A stretch of DNA of 64,000 nt from Epiperipatus broadwayi (lineage: Eukaryota; Onychophora; Udeonychophora; Euonychophora; Peripatidae): the NCBI GenBank assembly GCA_028023455.1, contig JAQFVV010000030.1, forward strand, positions 6,096,501 through 6,160,500. Reading direction: 5' to 3'. This document shows positions 22,265 through 34,150 of this stretch, piece after piece. Numbering within the stretch: position 1 is the first letter of the stretch; every line of letters begins with the position of its first letter. Position numbers and translations under genes: made by a program. The notes under the pieces were generated by a model that worked only from the letters and a program-made list of their open reading frames with translations, made no database searches and was not told the DNA's origin.

Positions 22265-23820
22265 CAAATATCTTTTAATATTATTCATTTAGATTTGGTA
22301 AGGATATCCAGCTTTGTAAAATTAAACAGCTCTTTAGGACCTTAAAAAATGTGAAGTCTATTGGATATGGATTCATGAAATTGTGCTGCCTGATCTTAAG
22401 GATACTTCTATTTTTCCACTTTTTAAAAATAAAATAGGAAGACAATTGTTATAGAAATTATTGTGGAATATTATTATTATTCATTATAGCAAAGTTACTT
22501 TTAAAAATGTTGTTGAATATACAGCTTCCAGTGGTAGATGAATGGTTAGCAGAGACTCAAGATGGTTTTAGAGGATCAAAAAATAATATAAACATGATTT
22601 GTTGTGGCTAGATAATTTTAAAAAAGTGCTAGGTTTTTTGATTTGGTCAATGCTTTCTCTCAATTAAGTGAGCATGTCTGTGATACTGTTTGAGATTAAT
22701 TGATAGTCCATCAAAGTTTATATTATATAGCATCAGCATGATGGAATTAGAGAAAATATTATTACTGTAAATTAAAATCTGAGGCATTTGATATAAGAAC
22801 TGTTGTTATACAAATGTGTACTAACTCCAACTTTGTTTCAATCTTTTATAACAGTAGTTTTGGATTAGTTATTAAGTGATGTTATGAATCAGGAATGAAG
22901 GTACAATATAGGTTTGATGGTGGAATTTTGAACTTGAATCCATTACAAAACAAGGTTTTCATTTTCTTGGCTTCTGGATTTACAATATGCTTTTCTCCAA
23001 TTCAAAAAATAATTTACAGAATGTACTTAATATCAACTTTATCGTGTTGATAATGTGAATCACTTTAAATATGTTATTAGCTTTTTAAGTAGTAAGGAAG
23101 ACTTAGATGTGAGGTGGAGCATCGGTGCAACTCAACCCCAATTTACTGCCTATACTTTTAAAAAATTAAAAGATAGATTATTTGTCAAGCATTGGTAGTT
23201 GAGAGGTCAGCACAGTTGCCATGCAAGCAGCTGCTTGCAGGCAGTTGTTGCGGGTTCCCTTCCCGGTCGATGCTTTGACATATGGAAAAAAAGAAAGAAA
23301 GATTATTTATCACAATAATATAAACTACTTCATCTAAATTTGCTGAAGGTAGAGTTTTTTTTATTCAAATTATTGTATGGAAGTGAGATTTGAACTTCGT
23401 ATCGGCTTAACATAAAGCCATTATAAAAATTTAATTCAGGGAAAAAAAATAAAATTCTAAAAATACAATAATAGATTGTAAGGTCAATCAATATGTTCTT
23501 CAGCTTGCTGGATGTGATGCATGACAGGGGTACATGACTCCCTTAAAAAGTATTTTATAGTAAAGTGAATAGGGCTTTGTGGAAGAAACAATACTTTAAA
23601 GTTACATTAAAGAAATGAAATATTGATTGTTTTCTTGGGAAAATATAGCTGAAGATAGAATGGAATTGAGGGCTACAATTATACAAATGAAGTTAAGTAT
23701 TTCTGAAAGAAATGGTTGCTGCAGAATAAGTTAGAAACAGCACAAAATATCAACTAAATAGTACAATGGGCCCGCTGTTGTAAATGTGGATGTATTTGTG
23801 TTTCATTATTGGATTGCATA
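22265..23820 (+). mobile_element. Decayed LINE of a second lineage
   Basis: Reading across frames gives LKDTSIFPLFKNK, a NYCGI-like block, LNIQLPVVDEWLAETQDGFR (as in RTs with ...LPESQCGFR), then FDGGILNLN, HFKYVI-FLSSKEDLD and LLYGSE. The order fits fingers, palm and thumb of a non-LTR RT. The catalytic FADD is not legible. A SINE interrupts it at 23184. Confidence 0.55.
23184..23293 (+). repeat. tRNA-derived SINE-1, copy 3
   Basis: GTCAAGCATTGGTAGTTGAG to GACATATGG and an A-rich tail. A small internal duplication (GCAAGCAGCTGCTTGCAGGC) is present. Flanks AAAGATAGATTATTT and AAAGAAAGATTATTT look like a target duplication. Confidence 0.85.
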
Positions 23821-23834
23821 TTTATATAAAACTT

Positions 23835-24245
23835 ATTTGTAATCATCACCATCAACCATTATCAATCCATTGCAAGATGAAGGTCTCTCCAAGTTCAATC
23901 CATCTCTGATCTTTAGCTTCTCTTCTTCACATCACCCTGCACAGTTTCTTATTTCATTCATCCATCTCACATGTGGTCTTTTTTCTGGGTCTTTTACAAT
24001 CTCTTGAAATCCAGTTTAAGATTTCAATTGCCCATCTATTATCATCTCTTTTAGCAGTATGACCAATCCAACTCCACTTCAGTCTTTTAATTTTTTCAAT
24101 GAGATCAGTAACACCTATTTGTTTTTTATCCATATATTGAGTTTTCGATCTCTTCTTGTTACTCCCAACATGCATCTCTCCATATTCTTTGAGTGGGCTG
24201 AAGTCTCTGTATTGCTCTCCTATTAAGTTTATTGAGTTTAAGATC
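23835..24245 (-). mobile_element. RTE-like LINE 3' fragment
   Basis: The minus-strand frame has IEKIKRLKWSWIGHTAKRDDNRW and ILNWISRDCKRPRKK, the same C-terminal tail as the 16383 element. It ends in a GATGATTACA-type tail near 23835. Confidence 0.8.
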
Positions 24246-24359
24246 CAAAAACACCATGCTCTTTCTTTTCAGTTGCCTAATAAGGCAGAATGAATGTAGG
24301 TGTAAATGATAAATATTTTTCCAATATATATATACTCATTTCTAATATATAATCGTCTG

Positions 24360-24930
24360 ACTATTCTTTTCTTCTTTTTAGATTATTTTTTTGTAATGGA
24401 TGCTGCAAATATAGTATTGACGATAGACAGTTATAGAATTAATTATTTAGGTTCAATATGAGTAAGAAATTAAAAATTTCATTCTCAATACAAATCTGAT
24501 TGATTGGAATATGCATGATAATATTTCAAAATTTTTTTTACCTGGTAGAGATTCAAAGCTTGCTATAGAAAGCATACGCTTTTTGAGGATTAATTTTTCC
24601 ACTTTTTTAAAAATATCTGTAAATCCAATTACTTCTTTATATGAAACGTGTGTCTTTCAAAAAGCAAATAATACTGTAAAATACACTGCTCATGTTGATA
24701 TAATGGCAATAATCACCTGTGAGGAGGGGTATAATCATATCAGAAATATTTCTGCTCATTTTTTTCTCTGTCTTCCAAATTCACCATTACAAAAAATTCA
24801 AATAATGAAGCTTCTCTTAGTAGTAAAGTTGGAAAATGGGTTATCAAAACCAGTTGACCCCAAAAAGATCATATTTATTCTAAGTAAGTATAGAAATATT
24901 ATTGAAACTGCACAGATGTTTCATCATTGA
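24360..24930 (+). CDS. Unrecognised 139-codon open frame
   Basis: The frame runs from ATG at 24511 to a stop at 24930, the longest open stretch not explained by a recognised repeat. It contains DSKLAIESIRFLRINFSTFLK, SVNPITSLYETCVFQKANN and TAHVDIMAIITCEEGYNH. I recognise no domain, signal peptide or membrane helix. A plausible splice acceptor (TTCTTCTTTTTAG at about 24370-24383) lies upstream, with further open sequence after it in another frame. It sits between an RTE fragment and a hammerhead-like repeat, so an old transposon remnant is as likely as a host exon. Confidence 0.25.
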
Positions 24931-25039
24931 TTTTACTTTCAAAGATTGAATTTTATGCAAGCTACTCCATGGCTAATTGTGAATGAAAAGATTTTGTTAA
25001 GCCAGTTTCTATTTCAATATGTATCACTCTCCTTGGAGG

Positions 25040-25260
25040 TAAAGGCCACCACCTTTAACTTTTAGCAGCAGCCAATAAACATCACATGACCACAAGCCAG
25101 AAACTAGTCTGGGGATATTGGATGAGTAGGCACTAGATGGAGATTGTATGCACAAGCCTTCTGGCATCCATTGATTACTCTGTTTAGCACAGGTGGCACT
25201 ACTGTATGGAGAGTTTTGCCTATTTTAACATTTAACAACAGCAATGATTTTTGCTATTAA
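25040..25260 (+). repeat. HH1 hammerhead-like repeat, 5' part damaged
   Basis: ACAAGCCAGAAACTAGTC followed by TGGGGATATTGG, then the HH1 body GATGAGTAGGCACTAGATGG and CAAGCCTTCTGGCATCCATTG, to TGGAGAGTTTTGCCT. The CTGANGA side is lost. Confidence 0.7.
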
Positions 25261-25795
25261 TAACTTAGAATACATCTGCTACAGGCCTTTTTATATTAAA
25301 CTTTAAATATTTTTTGATTTGTCCTCATATGCAAGAAAATCTAGTTTATTTGGAATTAAATATTTATTATTGATATTTTGGGGAAAAATCGTTTGAATCA
25401 GATTACCTATTATTCAGTCACTCTAATTGTTATATTTTTACAGTATCATCTGTCCATAATTTGGGAGCAGTACATGTAATTTTTTTGTTGCCTATATATT
25501 CCAAGATAGTGTAAATTAGAAACAGTAACAGAAATGTTAAGCTAAAACATTAAATATCTGACAAGAATTTATACTGTTTTTGATACTGCGGTGGCAGATT
25601 TAAATTAAAAAGTATATAAGGTGGGTTTAATGAAATCTCCAAATACTTTATTTAAGTTTCATTCCATAATAAGTACCTCAGATATCTTAATGAGGGTTAA
25701 TGTTATAGGAATATCATAAAATCAACAAATTTCTTTGAAAACTGAGTTATATAATTGATACTTAATTTATATGGAAATATATTATCTACTTTTAT
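25260..25795. other. AT-rich stretch
   Basis: Nothing is recognised. Confidence 0.6.
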
Positions 25796-26696
25796 AACTG
25801 AAATACAGGTGTATTATATACCTGTATCAATATATGTAATACATAGGTTATATGAGCACAGATTTTCACATGACCCACCATTCTCCATTCTATCTCATAA
25901 CAGTGATACACTTGAACATATATATGTCGAAAAGATAAATAATCACCAACATACATATTTCATGGTGAACCAGCAATCATCAGTTGGTCCAGATTATCAT
26001 CTCCACACATATGTGCAATAAGTGCTCAGAAATATATTAAGATAGCAAATCTTCATACTTTAATGGACAGGCTTCAATCCTCTCCACATTCCAACTCTTC
26101 AACCGTCCATCCAATTGAAAATCTGATGATGGAATACTCAAAGGCCACCCTGAGGTTGAGATTCTCACCACACCCATATTGACCTAAAGTCAATCTGACC
26201 CCTCATGTACAGGACATAATCCATTTAATACATACAGGTATATAATAAGCCTGTATTTCAGTTATTACATAGTAGAGATGTCTGCCCATCCCTTGTATAT
26301 GTATTAAATGGATTATTACCTATACATGACAGGTCAGATTGACTTTAGGTTAACCTGAGTGTGACGAAAATCTGAGCTTCAAGGTCACCTTTGTACGTTC
26401 CATCATCAGATTTTTAATTGGATAGACGGTTGAAGAGATGGAGTGTGGAGTGGATTGAAGCTGTTTATTAAAGTATGAAAATGGGCTATCTTAATATATA
26501 TCTGAGCATTTATTGCATATATGTATAGAGATGATAATCTGGACCAATTGATGATTGCTGTTTTAGCATGAAATACGAATATTGGTGATTATTTATTTTT
26601 TTGACATATATGTGTGTCACGTGTGTCAGTGTTGTAAGATAGAGTGGAGAATGGTGGGTCGTGTGAAACTCTGTGCGCATATACCCTATATATTAT
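25795..26696. repeat. FB repeat, copy 4, complete palindrome
   Basis: The left arm (25795-26270) and right arm (26275-26696) are inverted copies. The left end TAACTGAAATACAGG...TATTATATACCTGT reappears inverted at the palindrome centre (about 26228-26262). The outer edge is ATATAGGG/CCCTATAT-like. No transposase frame is present. Confidence 0.9.
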
Positions 26697-26699
26697 CAA

Positions 26700-27880
26700 C
26701 TTTTATTTATATATTGATAAACTTGCTTTTAGCTCTGAGCAGTGAATTGTGTAAAGTTCGTTTGGCAGAAAACTTGATGTTTCTGAATTTATTCACTCTA
26801 AATAAAATGGATGAAAAAAAAAGGCGATATTAAATGGAAGTCTTGTATTCAGTTTGATATTTTTTGCTCAAATGCCACTTCCCTAGGGATTAAAAAAATA
26901 AAAAATTAAAGGAATTGTCAAATTATATTTTTATCTCAGTTCATCTTTCACTTTCGATCAATCCTATCATCATCCATCAACAGAGAAGTCAGAGCAACTT
27001 CTCACACTATAGATACATATATATTTTCAAGTAATCTATATGTTTAACGTCATAAAATATGTATTAAAATACTTTTTAAACTTCTATTCCACCACATATT
27101 ACTGAAAATATAATCAGAGACACGTGACTATACATTATGCAAATTTTTTTTTATTTAAAAAAAGTATATATTTTTCAAGCTTATTAAAAGCTTTTTTTTC
27201 AAGTTCAAATTCTACATAAGTTTTTATGTTGTTTTATAGTTATCTAACCTACATAGTTTCACCCATGATAATGTGTATAATATTTATAGTGTAATGTACT
27301 AATAGATAATTGAAACTCTTTTATTTATACATTTTTGCTCCTAGCATATCTTATATATATATTCACTTATCTAACACCAGTGTTTTATGTAAAACAATAA
27401 GACAAATTTTCTCCATAAAAATAAGTTACAAAAATAGCCATTTCAGATTTAAATTTATACTTCAAGAAGACTCTCATATTAGAAACCAATAGAAATTACA
27501 ACCCAAAGTGTAAAGCTATTATCTTTTCAAGTATTCAAAGTAGAAACTCATTTATAAAATTTATTATATCTTCACTAAACTGCTATATAATATATTTCCA
27601 GCATTGCTCAGATTCCTAGACTAATTTATTTTTGATATTCATATAAAATTGTGTTTTTAAAATAGTTTAAAAGATTAAAAGAAAACACTCGAGAATAGAC
27701 GAATATGATTTATATTTAAAGCACAAGATGCTTTATGTTCTGTTATGAATATGCCAATTAAAAGAAAAGTATGTATTTTACTTTTTACTACGATATTAAT
27801 TAAATGTATATATATATATGCACTGTAAATCATTTTGTTTGGCATTTATAAAACTACGTTATGCGTATCTCACATATAAT
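26700..27880. other. AT-rich stretch
   Basis: Short low-complexity open frames only. Confidence 0.6.
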
Positions 27881-27885
27881 TTATA

Positions 27886-28531
27886 TTTAATATATAGGGT
27901 ATATGAGCACAGACTTTCACATGACCCACGACTCTCCACACTATCTCATAACACTGATACACTTGAACACATATATGTTGAAAAGATAAATAATCACCAA
28001 TATACGTATTTCATGCTAAACCAGCAATCATCAGGTGGTCCAGATTACCATCTCTACACATATATGCTATAAGTGCTCAGATATATATTAAGATAGCCAA
28101 ACCTCATACTTTAATTAATGGACAGGCTTCAATCTACTCCACACTCCAACTCTTCAACCGTCCATCCAACAATCTACTCCACACTCCAACTCTTCAACCG
28201 TCCATCCAATTGAAAATCTGATGATGGAATGCTCAAAGTCCACCCTGAGGCCAAGATTCTTGTCATCCCCATGTTGACCTAAGGTCAATCTGACCCCTCA
28301 TATACAGGACATAATAAATAAGATTTGAAATACCAGGCACTCTTATACCTGGAGCCTAATTGTACATATAGGGGATTTGAACTCAAACTTTCAAGCTCCT
28401 TCATTATCCACACTATCTCATACTACTGATACACATGACCACATACATGCAGAAAAGATAAATAATCATTAATGCGTATTTCGTGCTAAACCAGCACTTA
28501 TCAGTTGGACATTTTGGCTCATTAGTTGTGA
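27886..28531. repeat. FB repeat, copy 5: arm plus a second diverged arm in the same direction
   Basis: Arm 1 (27886-28320) runs from ATATAGGGTATATGAGCAC to ATACAGGACATAAT. It contains a 40-bp tandem duplication at about 28129-28208. Arm 2 (28321-28531) restarts at TTTGAAATACCAGGC and CATATAGGGGATTTGAACTC, whose complement resembles a B box (GAGTTCAAATCCCC). It stops after CAGCACTTATCAGTTGGAC. Confidence 0.8.
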
Positions 28532-28539
28532 GATTTTTA

Positions 28540-29340
28540 TTTTTATGCCAACATTATGTTAATTTGTTGTCAAAAGTATATTTAAAGAAAAAGTTTTAGG
28601 TTTCAAAATATTTTCCATCCCCACTATTCATTATAAAAACTTGTCCATTTATTCTTTTGCTGGAATTTCATTTACAGGCTTTAAATATTTATAAAGGTAA
28701 ACGTATTAAATTATTCTGTTAAAAACTAAAATAGAAAACAGATTATTTTTTAAAAAAATAGTTTGCAGTATAAACAAAAAATAAAAATGATTTGTAATAG
28801 AAACTTAAGTATTTCCGATCCCATATTTAGTAACATTTTGATACATCAATTATTCTACCTTTGTTAAGAACAATTTAATAATGTTCAATAATGACCTCAT
28901 TCTCTTTTTTATTTTGATGAAGTATATATACTTTTAATTTCTCCCTTTAAATATTACTGCAGGTATACTTGGATTAAAGTGTACAACAAAAAATTTAAAA
29001 AACATTTCTTTTTAAAATAAAAAATGCCATGACATAATTTTAAACCAATCATAGAAGGGGTACTTTTTTCTATATATATTTTATACTTCCTCATGTAAAG
29101 TTGTTAAACATATTTCAAGAATAAACTAAAAACAATAGGAAAAAGATTCAATTAAATTGAATTTTTATTTTGAATAATAAATTCTTTATTTTTTTTATTT
29201 TATTTGAAAAGAAACAATATAGCATTTAACTATTAATTCTTGAAAATCTGAACAACGAAACTTTTTTTTCTTCATGTAATATATGCCGATTTTATTTTAT
29301 ATCTATAAACGCTTTTAATAAATAATATAGACGATTAAGT
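28540..29340. other. Repeat-free upstream flank of the paramyosin gene
   Basis: AT-rich with no recognised element. TE density drops from here through intron 1. Confidence 0.6.
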
Positions 29341-29375
29341 TTACACGAGCGTAACGATTTATAAAATGCACAGTA

Positions 29376-29395
29376 TCGTACTCAACCAAGTACGA
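29376..29395. promoter_or_regulatory. Inverted repeat in the paramyosin upstream region
   Basis: TCGTACT-CAACCA-AGTACGA has perfect 7-bp arms 130 bp above the TATA box. A dimeric factor site is possible, but that is inference. Confidence 0.35.
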
Positions 29396-29410
29396 CAAAT
29401 TTGCAACTCA

Positions 29411-29428
29411 CTTTCCTAACTAGGAAAG
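29411..29428. promoter_or_regulatory. CArG-like near-palindrome
   Basis: CTTTCCTA-AC-TAGGAAAG has 8-bp inverted arms. The core CCTAACTAGG differs from the SRF site CC(A/T)6GG at one base. SRF/CArG control is common for muscle genes, which suits paramyosin, but binding is not shown. Confidence 0.4.
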
Positions 29429-29486
29429 TCTTGCGGGGAAGGTTGTGCAGGCATGATTTTTCTGTCATCGGGAATTGAAAATAAAT

Positions 29487-29522
29487 CACGTGACTCTCGT
29501 TTGCACTCTGTGACTATAAAAG
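29487..29522 (+). promoter_or_regulatory. Paramyosin core promoter: E-box and TATA box
   Basis: CACGTG (29487-29492) is an E-box. TATAAAAG (29515-29522) is a canonical TATA box about 180 bp before the start codon. Transcription would begin near 29543-29548 (around CTCTCACG), giving a 5'UTR of about 150 nt. The local sequence is much richer in GC than its surroundings. Confidence 0.7.
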
Positions 29523-29607
29523 GAATCTTCGCGCGGCTCTCACGAAATTTGAGAGGCTGGGGATACGTTGACATACAGGGAGGGAATTTAAAGCATCATT
29601 GGGTAGA

Positions 29608-29632
29608 AACTCGAGTCAGTCTCCCTCGAGTT
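29608..29632 (+). promoter_or_regulatory. 5'UTR hairpin
   Basis: AACTCGAG and CTCGAGTT (8 bp, perfect) are separated by 9 nt within the predicted leader. It could affect translation; no family is known to me. Confidence 0.4.
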
Positions 29633-29698
29633 ATCAGCGTTGTGCACGTCAGGTCTCTCATTATCATCTATAGACCAGGATAGTATACTGAAATTAAA

Positions 29699-29821
29699 AT
29701 GTCTGCGACTAAATCTTCATCCAGCCGAACTTATGTTTACCGGTCAAGCAGTGGAGGCGGTGGATCCACTTCATTTGAATCGAGCTTCGCATCCGACCTG
29801 GGGGCACTTACTCGTCTCGAG
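29699..29821 (+). CDS. Paramyosin, coding exon 1
   Basis: Paramyosin is the coiled-coil core protein of invertebrate thick filaments. The exon encodes residues 1-41: a Ser/Gly-rich head (MSATKSSSSRTYVYRSSSGG..., with an RTYVYRS motif like the SSKYxYRS head of molluscan and insect paramyosins), then FASDLGALTRLE. With exon 2 this forms DLGALTRLE-DKIRLLQEDLE, the conserved start of the rod. The ATG is the first in frame after a TATA-driven leader (AAATTAAAATG). The exon ends at GAG|GTATGG (donor at 29822), phase 0. The identification rests on this N-terminal block and is strong. The Drosophila gene is Prm and the worm gene unc-15. Confidence 0.85.
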
Positions 29822-31274
29822 GTATGGAGCATATGTTTTTTAGTATAATTATATTGCCTGAGAGCCTATGCAAACTACCGCTTAATAAAAGTAGGATATG
29901 CAATTTGTAACTTGAGCTGACTGAAGTTGGATATTGTTATGGATTATTCACGCTATGGATTTATTAATCTTTTTTTTTAATGTGGCGCAAAAAAATTATA
30001 TATCGTAAATTATTGAATCTAGCTCATTATTAGTTATAATAATATTTTTTTTTTTTTTAAAAAAATCACTTTTTTAAAATTAAGATTGATTTGTTTCAAA
30101 TAGTCATGGATTGATTTTGCAGCGGTGATTAATTTAATATCCCAGATATAAATGTATTTTAAATTGTAATGCTTAAAATTTACTTTGCGGCAATTATTAC
30201 CTTATTAGGCTCGGGACTTGGTTTATAAATTGGTCATAATATTTTTATTCTTTTTTTTTTTAATTTAACAAAACTTGTTTTATCTTCATAGGTGTGTCTT
30301 TATTTTAGTTATGAACTATGCACTTGTACTTCAAACTTCTTATAATGGCTGTTCGGTTTTTTTAAACGATATTAAATGGCCTACCTGTACGCAAATCAAT
30401 AAATTTTTAAAAAACGATAATTGTCTGCTCGTAGTGCAATAATCTTAACAAATTTTAAAAAAAGATCCTAAAAAATTCATTAGGTGCACGGCCTACAAAA
30501 ATTATTATTAATAATAAAAGTTATAAATTACCTGTATAAAGAAATTATTTCCATGGCAACAAGTGGAACATTTAAATGACCTTTACCAAGCTTTTATTTA
30601 AAGGTTTTTTTTTTTTTTTTAAAAAATAAGTAAAATGAATGAAGATATGTTATTAAAATCAAAAGCTAAAATCATATGACCTTTTTTTTTTATTACTATA
30701 ATAACAGGATATAACGAATTGAAATAATTTACCGCAATTAAAGTTATAAAACAAATGATAAGTTTAAAAAAAAGATTTAAACTTTTTAAGCCATCTTTAA
30801 TTTTAAGCTTAATAAATAATTAGCATTTTTTCTAATTCACCCGTAGCATTATTCTCATTTTCAATTATTATTTTTGGTTATTTTTTTATTACTAATGCAA
30901 TATTATGTCGAATGTATAATTTTATGTATCGGCACGTTAGTATTTCAAAGATTGTATTACAAAAGTAAAGGTATCATTTAATAAACATTTTGATTTTTGC
31001 ATTAGATAATTATTTATTTAAATACAATAAACATACTTTCAAACTAGTAATAGTGTAATACTGCTTAACAAATAATGTTAATTATATATAGATGTTTTGT
31101 TCATTAAAAATCAGTTATAGTATCGGTAACAACGACAGTTTACAGGCAATAATAGAAGTCTAATCTGATTTTTAATTTCCTTTACAAGTTTTGCATACTA
31201 ATTATTGAAGTTGCCTTTTACTTTCTCCAGCTATCGTTCCCGCAAGCACTTATTTCTACCTAGTAAACGCCTTT

Positions 31275-31329
31275 AGTGAGCATGAAAACACCCTTTTTTT
31301 TTTTTTTTTTAAAAAAAAAAAAGCTCACT
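31275..31329. repeat. Foldback with T17/A12 core
   Basis: AGTGAGC (31275-31281) and GCTCACT (31323-31329) flank CATGAAAACACCC, T17 and A12, which can extend the pairing. Confidence 0.6.
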
Positions 31330-33974
31330 TAATTCTAAAGTAACTTGTTTGACAAGACCCTAACAATATCCCCCCCCCCCATGTAATATGTGATGCATCA
31401 GTGATTCTATAAATGAATGTCTCTTAGCAGAGTACCATATACGGAGGTGCACCCTTTTCCAAATTCAAGAGAATTTTTTTTTTTACTAATGCGCATGTTT
31501 TATAAGTACATGTCCTAAAAATATCAGAATAATTATTTTTATTTTTAAAAAATATATTCAGAAAAATAACTTTTTTTTTTAAATTTTCATTTTTGTAAAA
31601 TATAATTCTAAATATAGTGGATAATAAAAACTTCATTTTAAAAACATTAATTTCTATAACCCTAACAAAATTCCAGCAGTATTAATTCTAAATCCAAAAA
31701 ATGCAATTCAATGTTTTAATACAAATAGGTATATTAAACAACCTCCATACTTCCCCATTCTTTTTAAATTCATATAAATAAAGGTACAATAAAAGGCAAC
31801 TTTTAATACAAACTATCGAATATACATATTGTGTGTGTGTGCATGCATGTCTGAGTATATAAAAAAACACTTTTTAATCAGGATTATATCTTCCTATAAA
31901 TCTAAAATTGTATTTAATAAGTATGTGTGCTAATATCAAATAGAAATACTGTATAAAAGATCTTGTAAAATTGACAAAGTTTTTAACATTAAAATTTCAT
32001 TTAAAGTATTTCAGTAAAATAAAATTTATTTACATTTTCGAATTTAATAAGTGTCATCAATAAATAAATAAGGAAGTAAATAAAAATAAATGTATTTAAA
32101 TGAAATGTGTATAGTTTTACAATATGTGTTTATAGATATGAAAATGTTATAAACTTTTAAATGTTTATTATTATTCTAGTTCTATTAAAAATATAATACT
32201 GAAGTAAAAAATAAAGTAATTACGTTAATTTTAATTAAAAATAAACTATATTTGTAAAAATTAAACCTTAATTTAGTTAGTATTACAATGAATTATGTAA
32301 TATATAATTTAATTATATATATATTGCTGTATTTTTTAAAAATAAACTTTCTAAGTAATTTCAATATTTACTGTTTTTTATCTGTATAAAATTATTTTAA
32401 TAATAGTTATTACAAAATAAATAATGTTATTTCTCTGAGCAAGTAACTTTTTTTTTGTGCCAATAGAGAATTGTGATAAAGGTATAATATTAATATTTAT
32501 TGGTAGGAATCTACTTCCTTTATAAGGAAAGTTTTATTTTGGAGCATCCCTAGAAAAATAATATAAAGTCATATATTTTTAAATTATAATTCTATAAGAA
32601 AGCGGTATATAAACATTTTTTTTAAAAAATGTACTTATTTTTTAAATAGGTAAACATAATAAAAATCAAAAAATAATTGGTTTTCAAAATTAATATACAA
32701 ATTAAGTTTATTAGCATGCTAATAAAAAAAAACATTTTACCTGAATAAAAATATGTATTAAAAATTATGATATTAAATATATTTTTATATAAAACAATGA
32801 GAATCAAAATGTGTAATAAACAAAGTAATAAATCATTAAAAATAATATACATAATTCTAACTCACTAATCAATAACATTAAGTACAAATGATCATTATAG
32901 GTTAGCTTCATGGGAGAAAGGAAGGAATGTAATTAAAAAGACAAAATAAACTTAATTACTGAACATATATCCACCATTATTTACAGTATATAAATTTAGA
33001 CTAATAACCAATTGATTTGTTTGAAGATTTTCTGCATGGTTGTGTATGAATTATCTTTCTTAATAAAGTTTGAAACAAATTTTCTACGATTATTTTGATA
33101 TGTTTGATCTGAATGAAACTTTTTATGGATAGACTTATTTGGACTAATTCTTCTTTGATGTTGTGGTCTATAAAATATATACTAAGCCTATAGTTGTGGA
33201 CATATAGAATATCTTATAATTTATTCATTTACCAAAATGTAATTTATTTACATTCAAATGCTAAATCACATTAATAAAAAAACTGTATAAATTTTTATTT
33301 TACATTATTTTAAATATGACTTAAACTTTTCAAAAACTATTTATTTGTTTAATTTTTTTGGCAGTTCATAAATGAACATTTTCAATTGTATATTGTTAGT
33401 TTAAGCAAGATTATAAAGAATTATAATGTTATTTTTATTATTTTAAAATAATTTTCTGCAAAATTTATTGCTTATTTTTACACTTACTTTTTCAAGTAAT
33501 TTAATAAAGATGACTTATTTAAAAAAATAAACCTCAAAACAATAGACAGCTTGTTTTTTGAATAAAAGAAAAAAAAAACATGTTTGTTTCTTAAAAATAT
33601 CTCAAAGAATGACTTCAGTGTGTAAAATTTTTTTTTTATAAATACATATTAAAATTTCTGAGAATTCAGGTATTATATAGGAAAATAATAGATAAATTTT
33701 TATTTATTATCATAAAGTTGATAAGCCTAAATCAATTAAAATGATAAAGTCTTATTTTATCTTAATATATAATCTGATTATAATTCTGAGTTTATCTCCA
33801 ATATATTCTTTCATGTTTGTTTAAATATCTCAAGTTTATTTCACATTATTTTTCAAGCCAACTTATTTAGTTTTTAAACATATTTTTTGTTTTAAATCTC
33901 TGAATAATGACCAGATTCATTGTGGTTTATAGAAAAAAAATAATTAAAAACAATATTATATCTTTTTTTAACCA

Positions 33975-34150
33975 TCACTTATTGCATATATGTGTGGAGA
34001 TGATAATCTGGACCAACTGATGATTTCTGGTTTAGCATGAAATACATATATTGGTGATTATTCATCTTTTAGACATATATGTGTTCAAGTGCATCAGTGT
34101 TATGAGATAGAGCAAAGTCTGTGTTCATATACCCTATATATCATATCTTT
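33975..34150. repeat. FB repeat, copy 6, partial arm
   Basis: GATGATAATCTGGACCAACT, TTTCTGGTTTAGCATGAA and TATGAGATAGAG, with outer end CATATACCCTATATATCAT. Confidence 0.85.

Noticed and set aside
29376-29395. Inverted repeat as a terminator or attachment site
   Set aside because: Such prokaryotic readings do not fit the eukaryotic promoter setting.
29453-29843. Two overlapping frames starting at 29453 and 29640
   Set aside because: They lie in the promoter/5'UTR and exon 1 in the wrong frames; the 29699 frame matches paramyosin and ends at a good donor.
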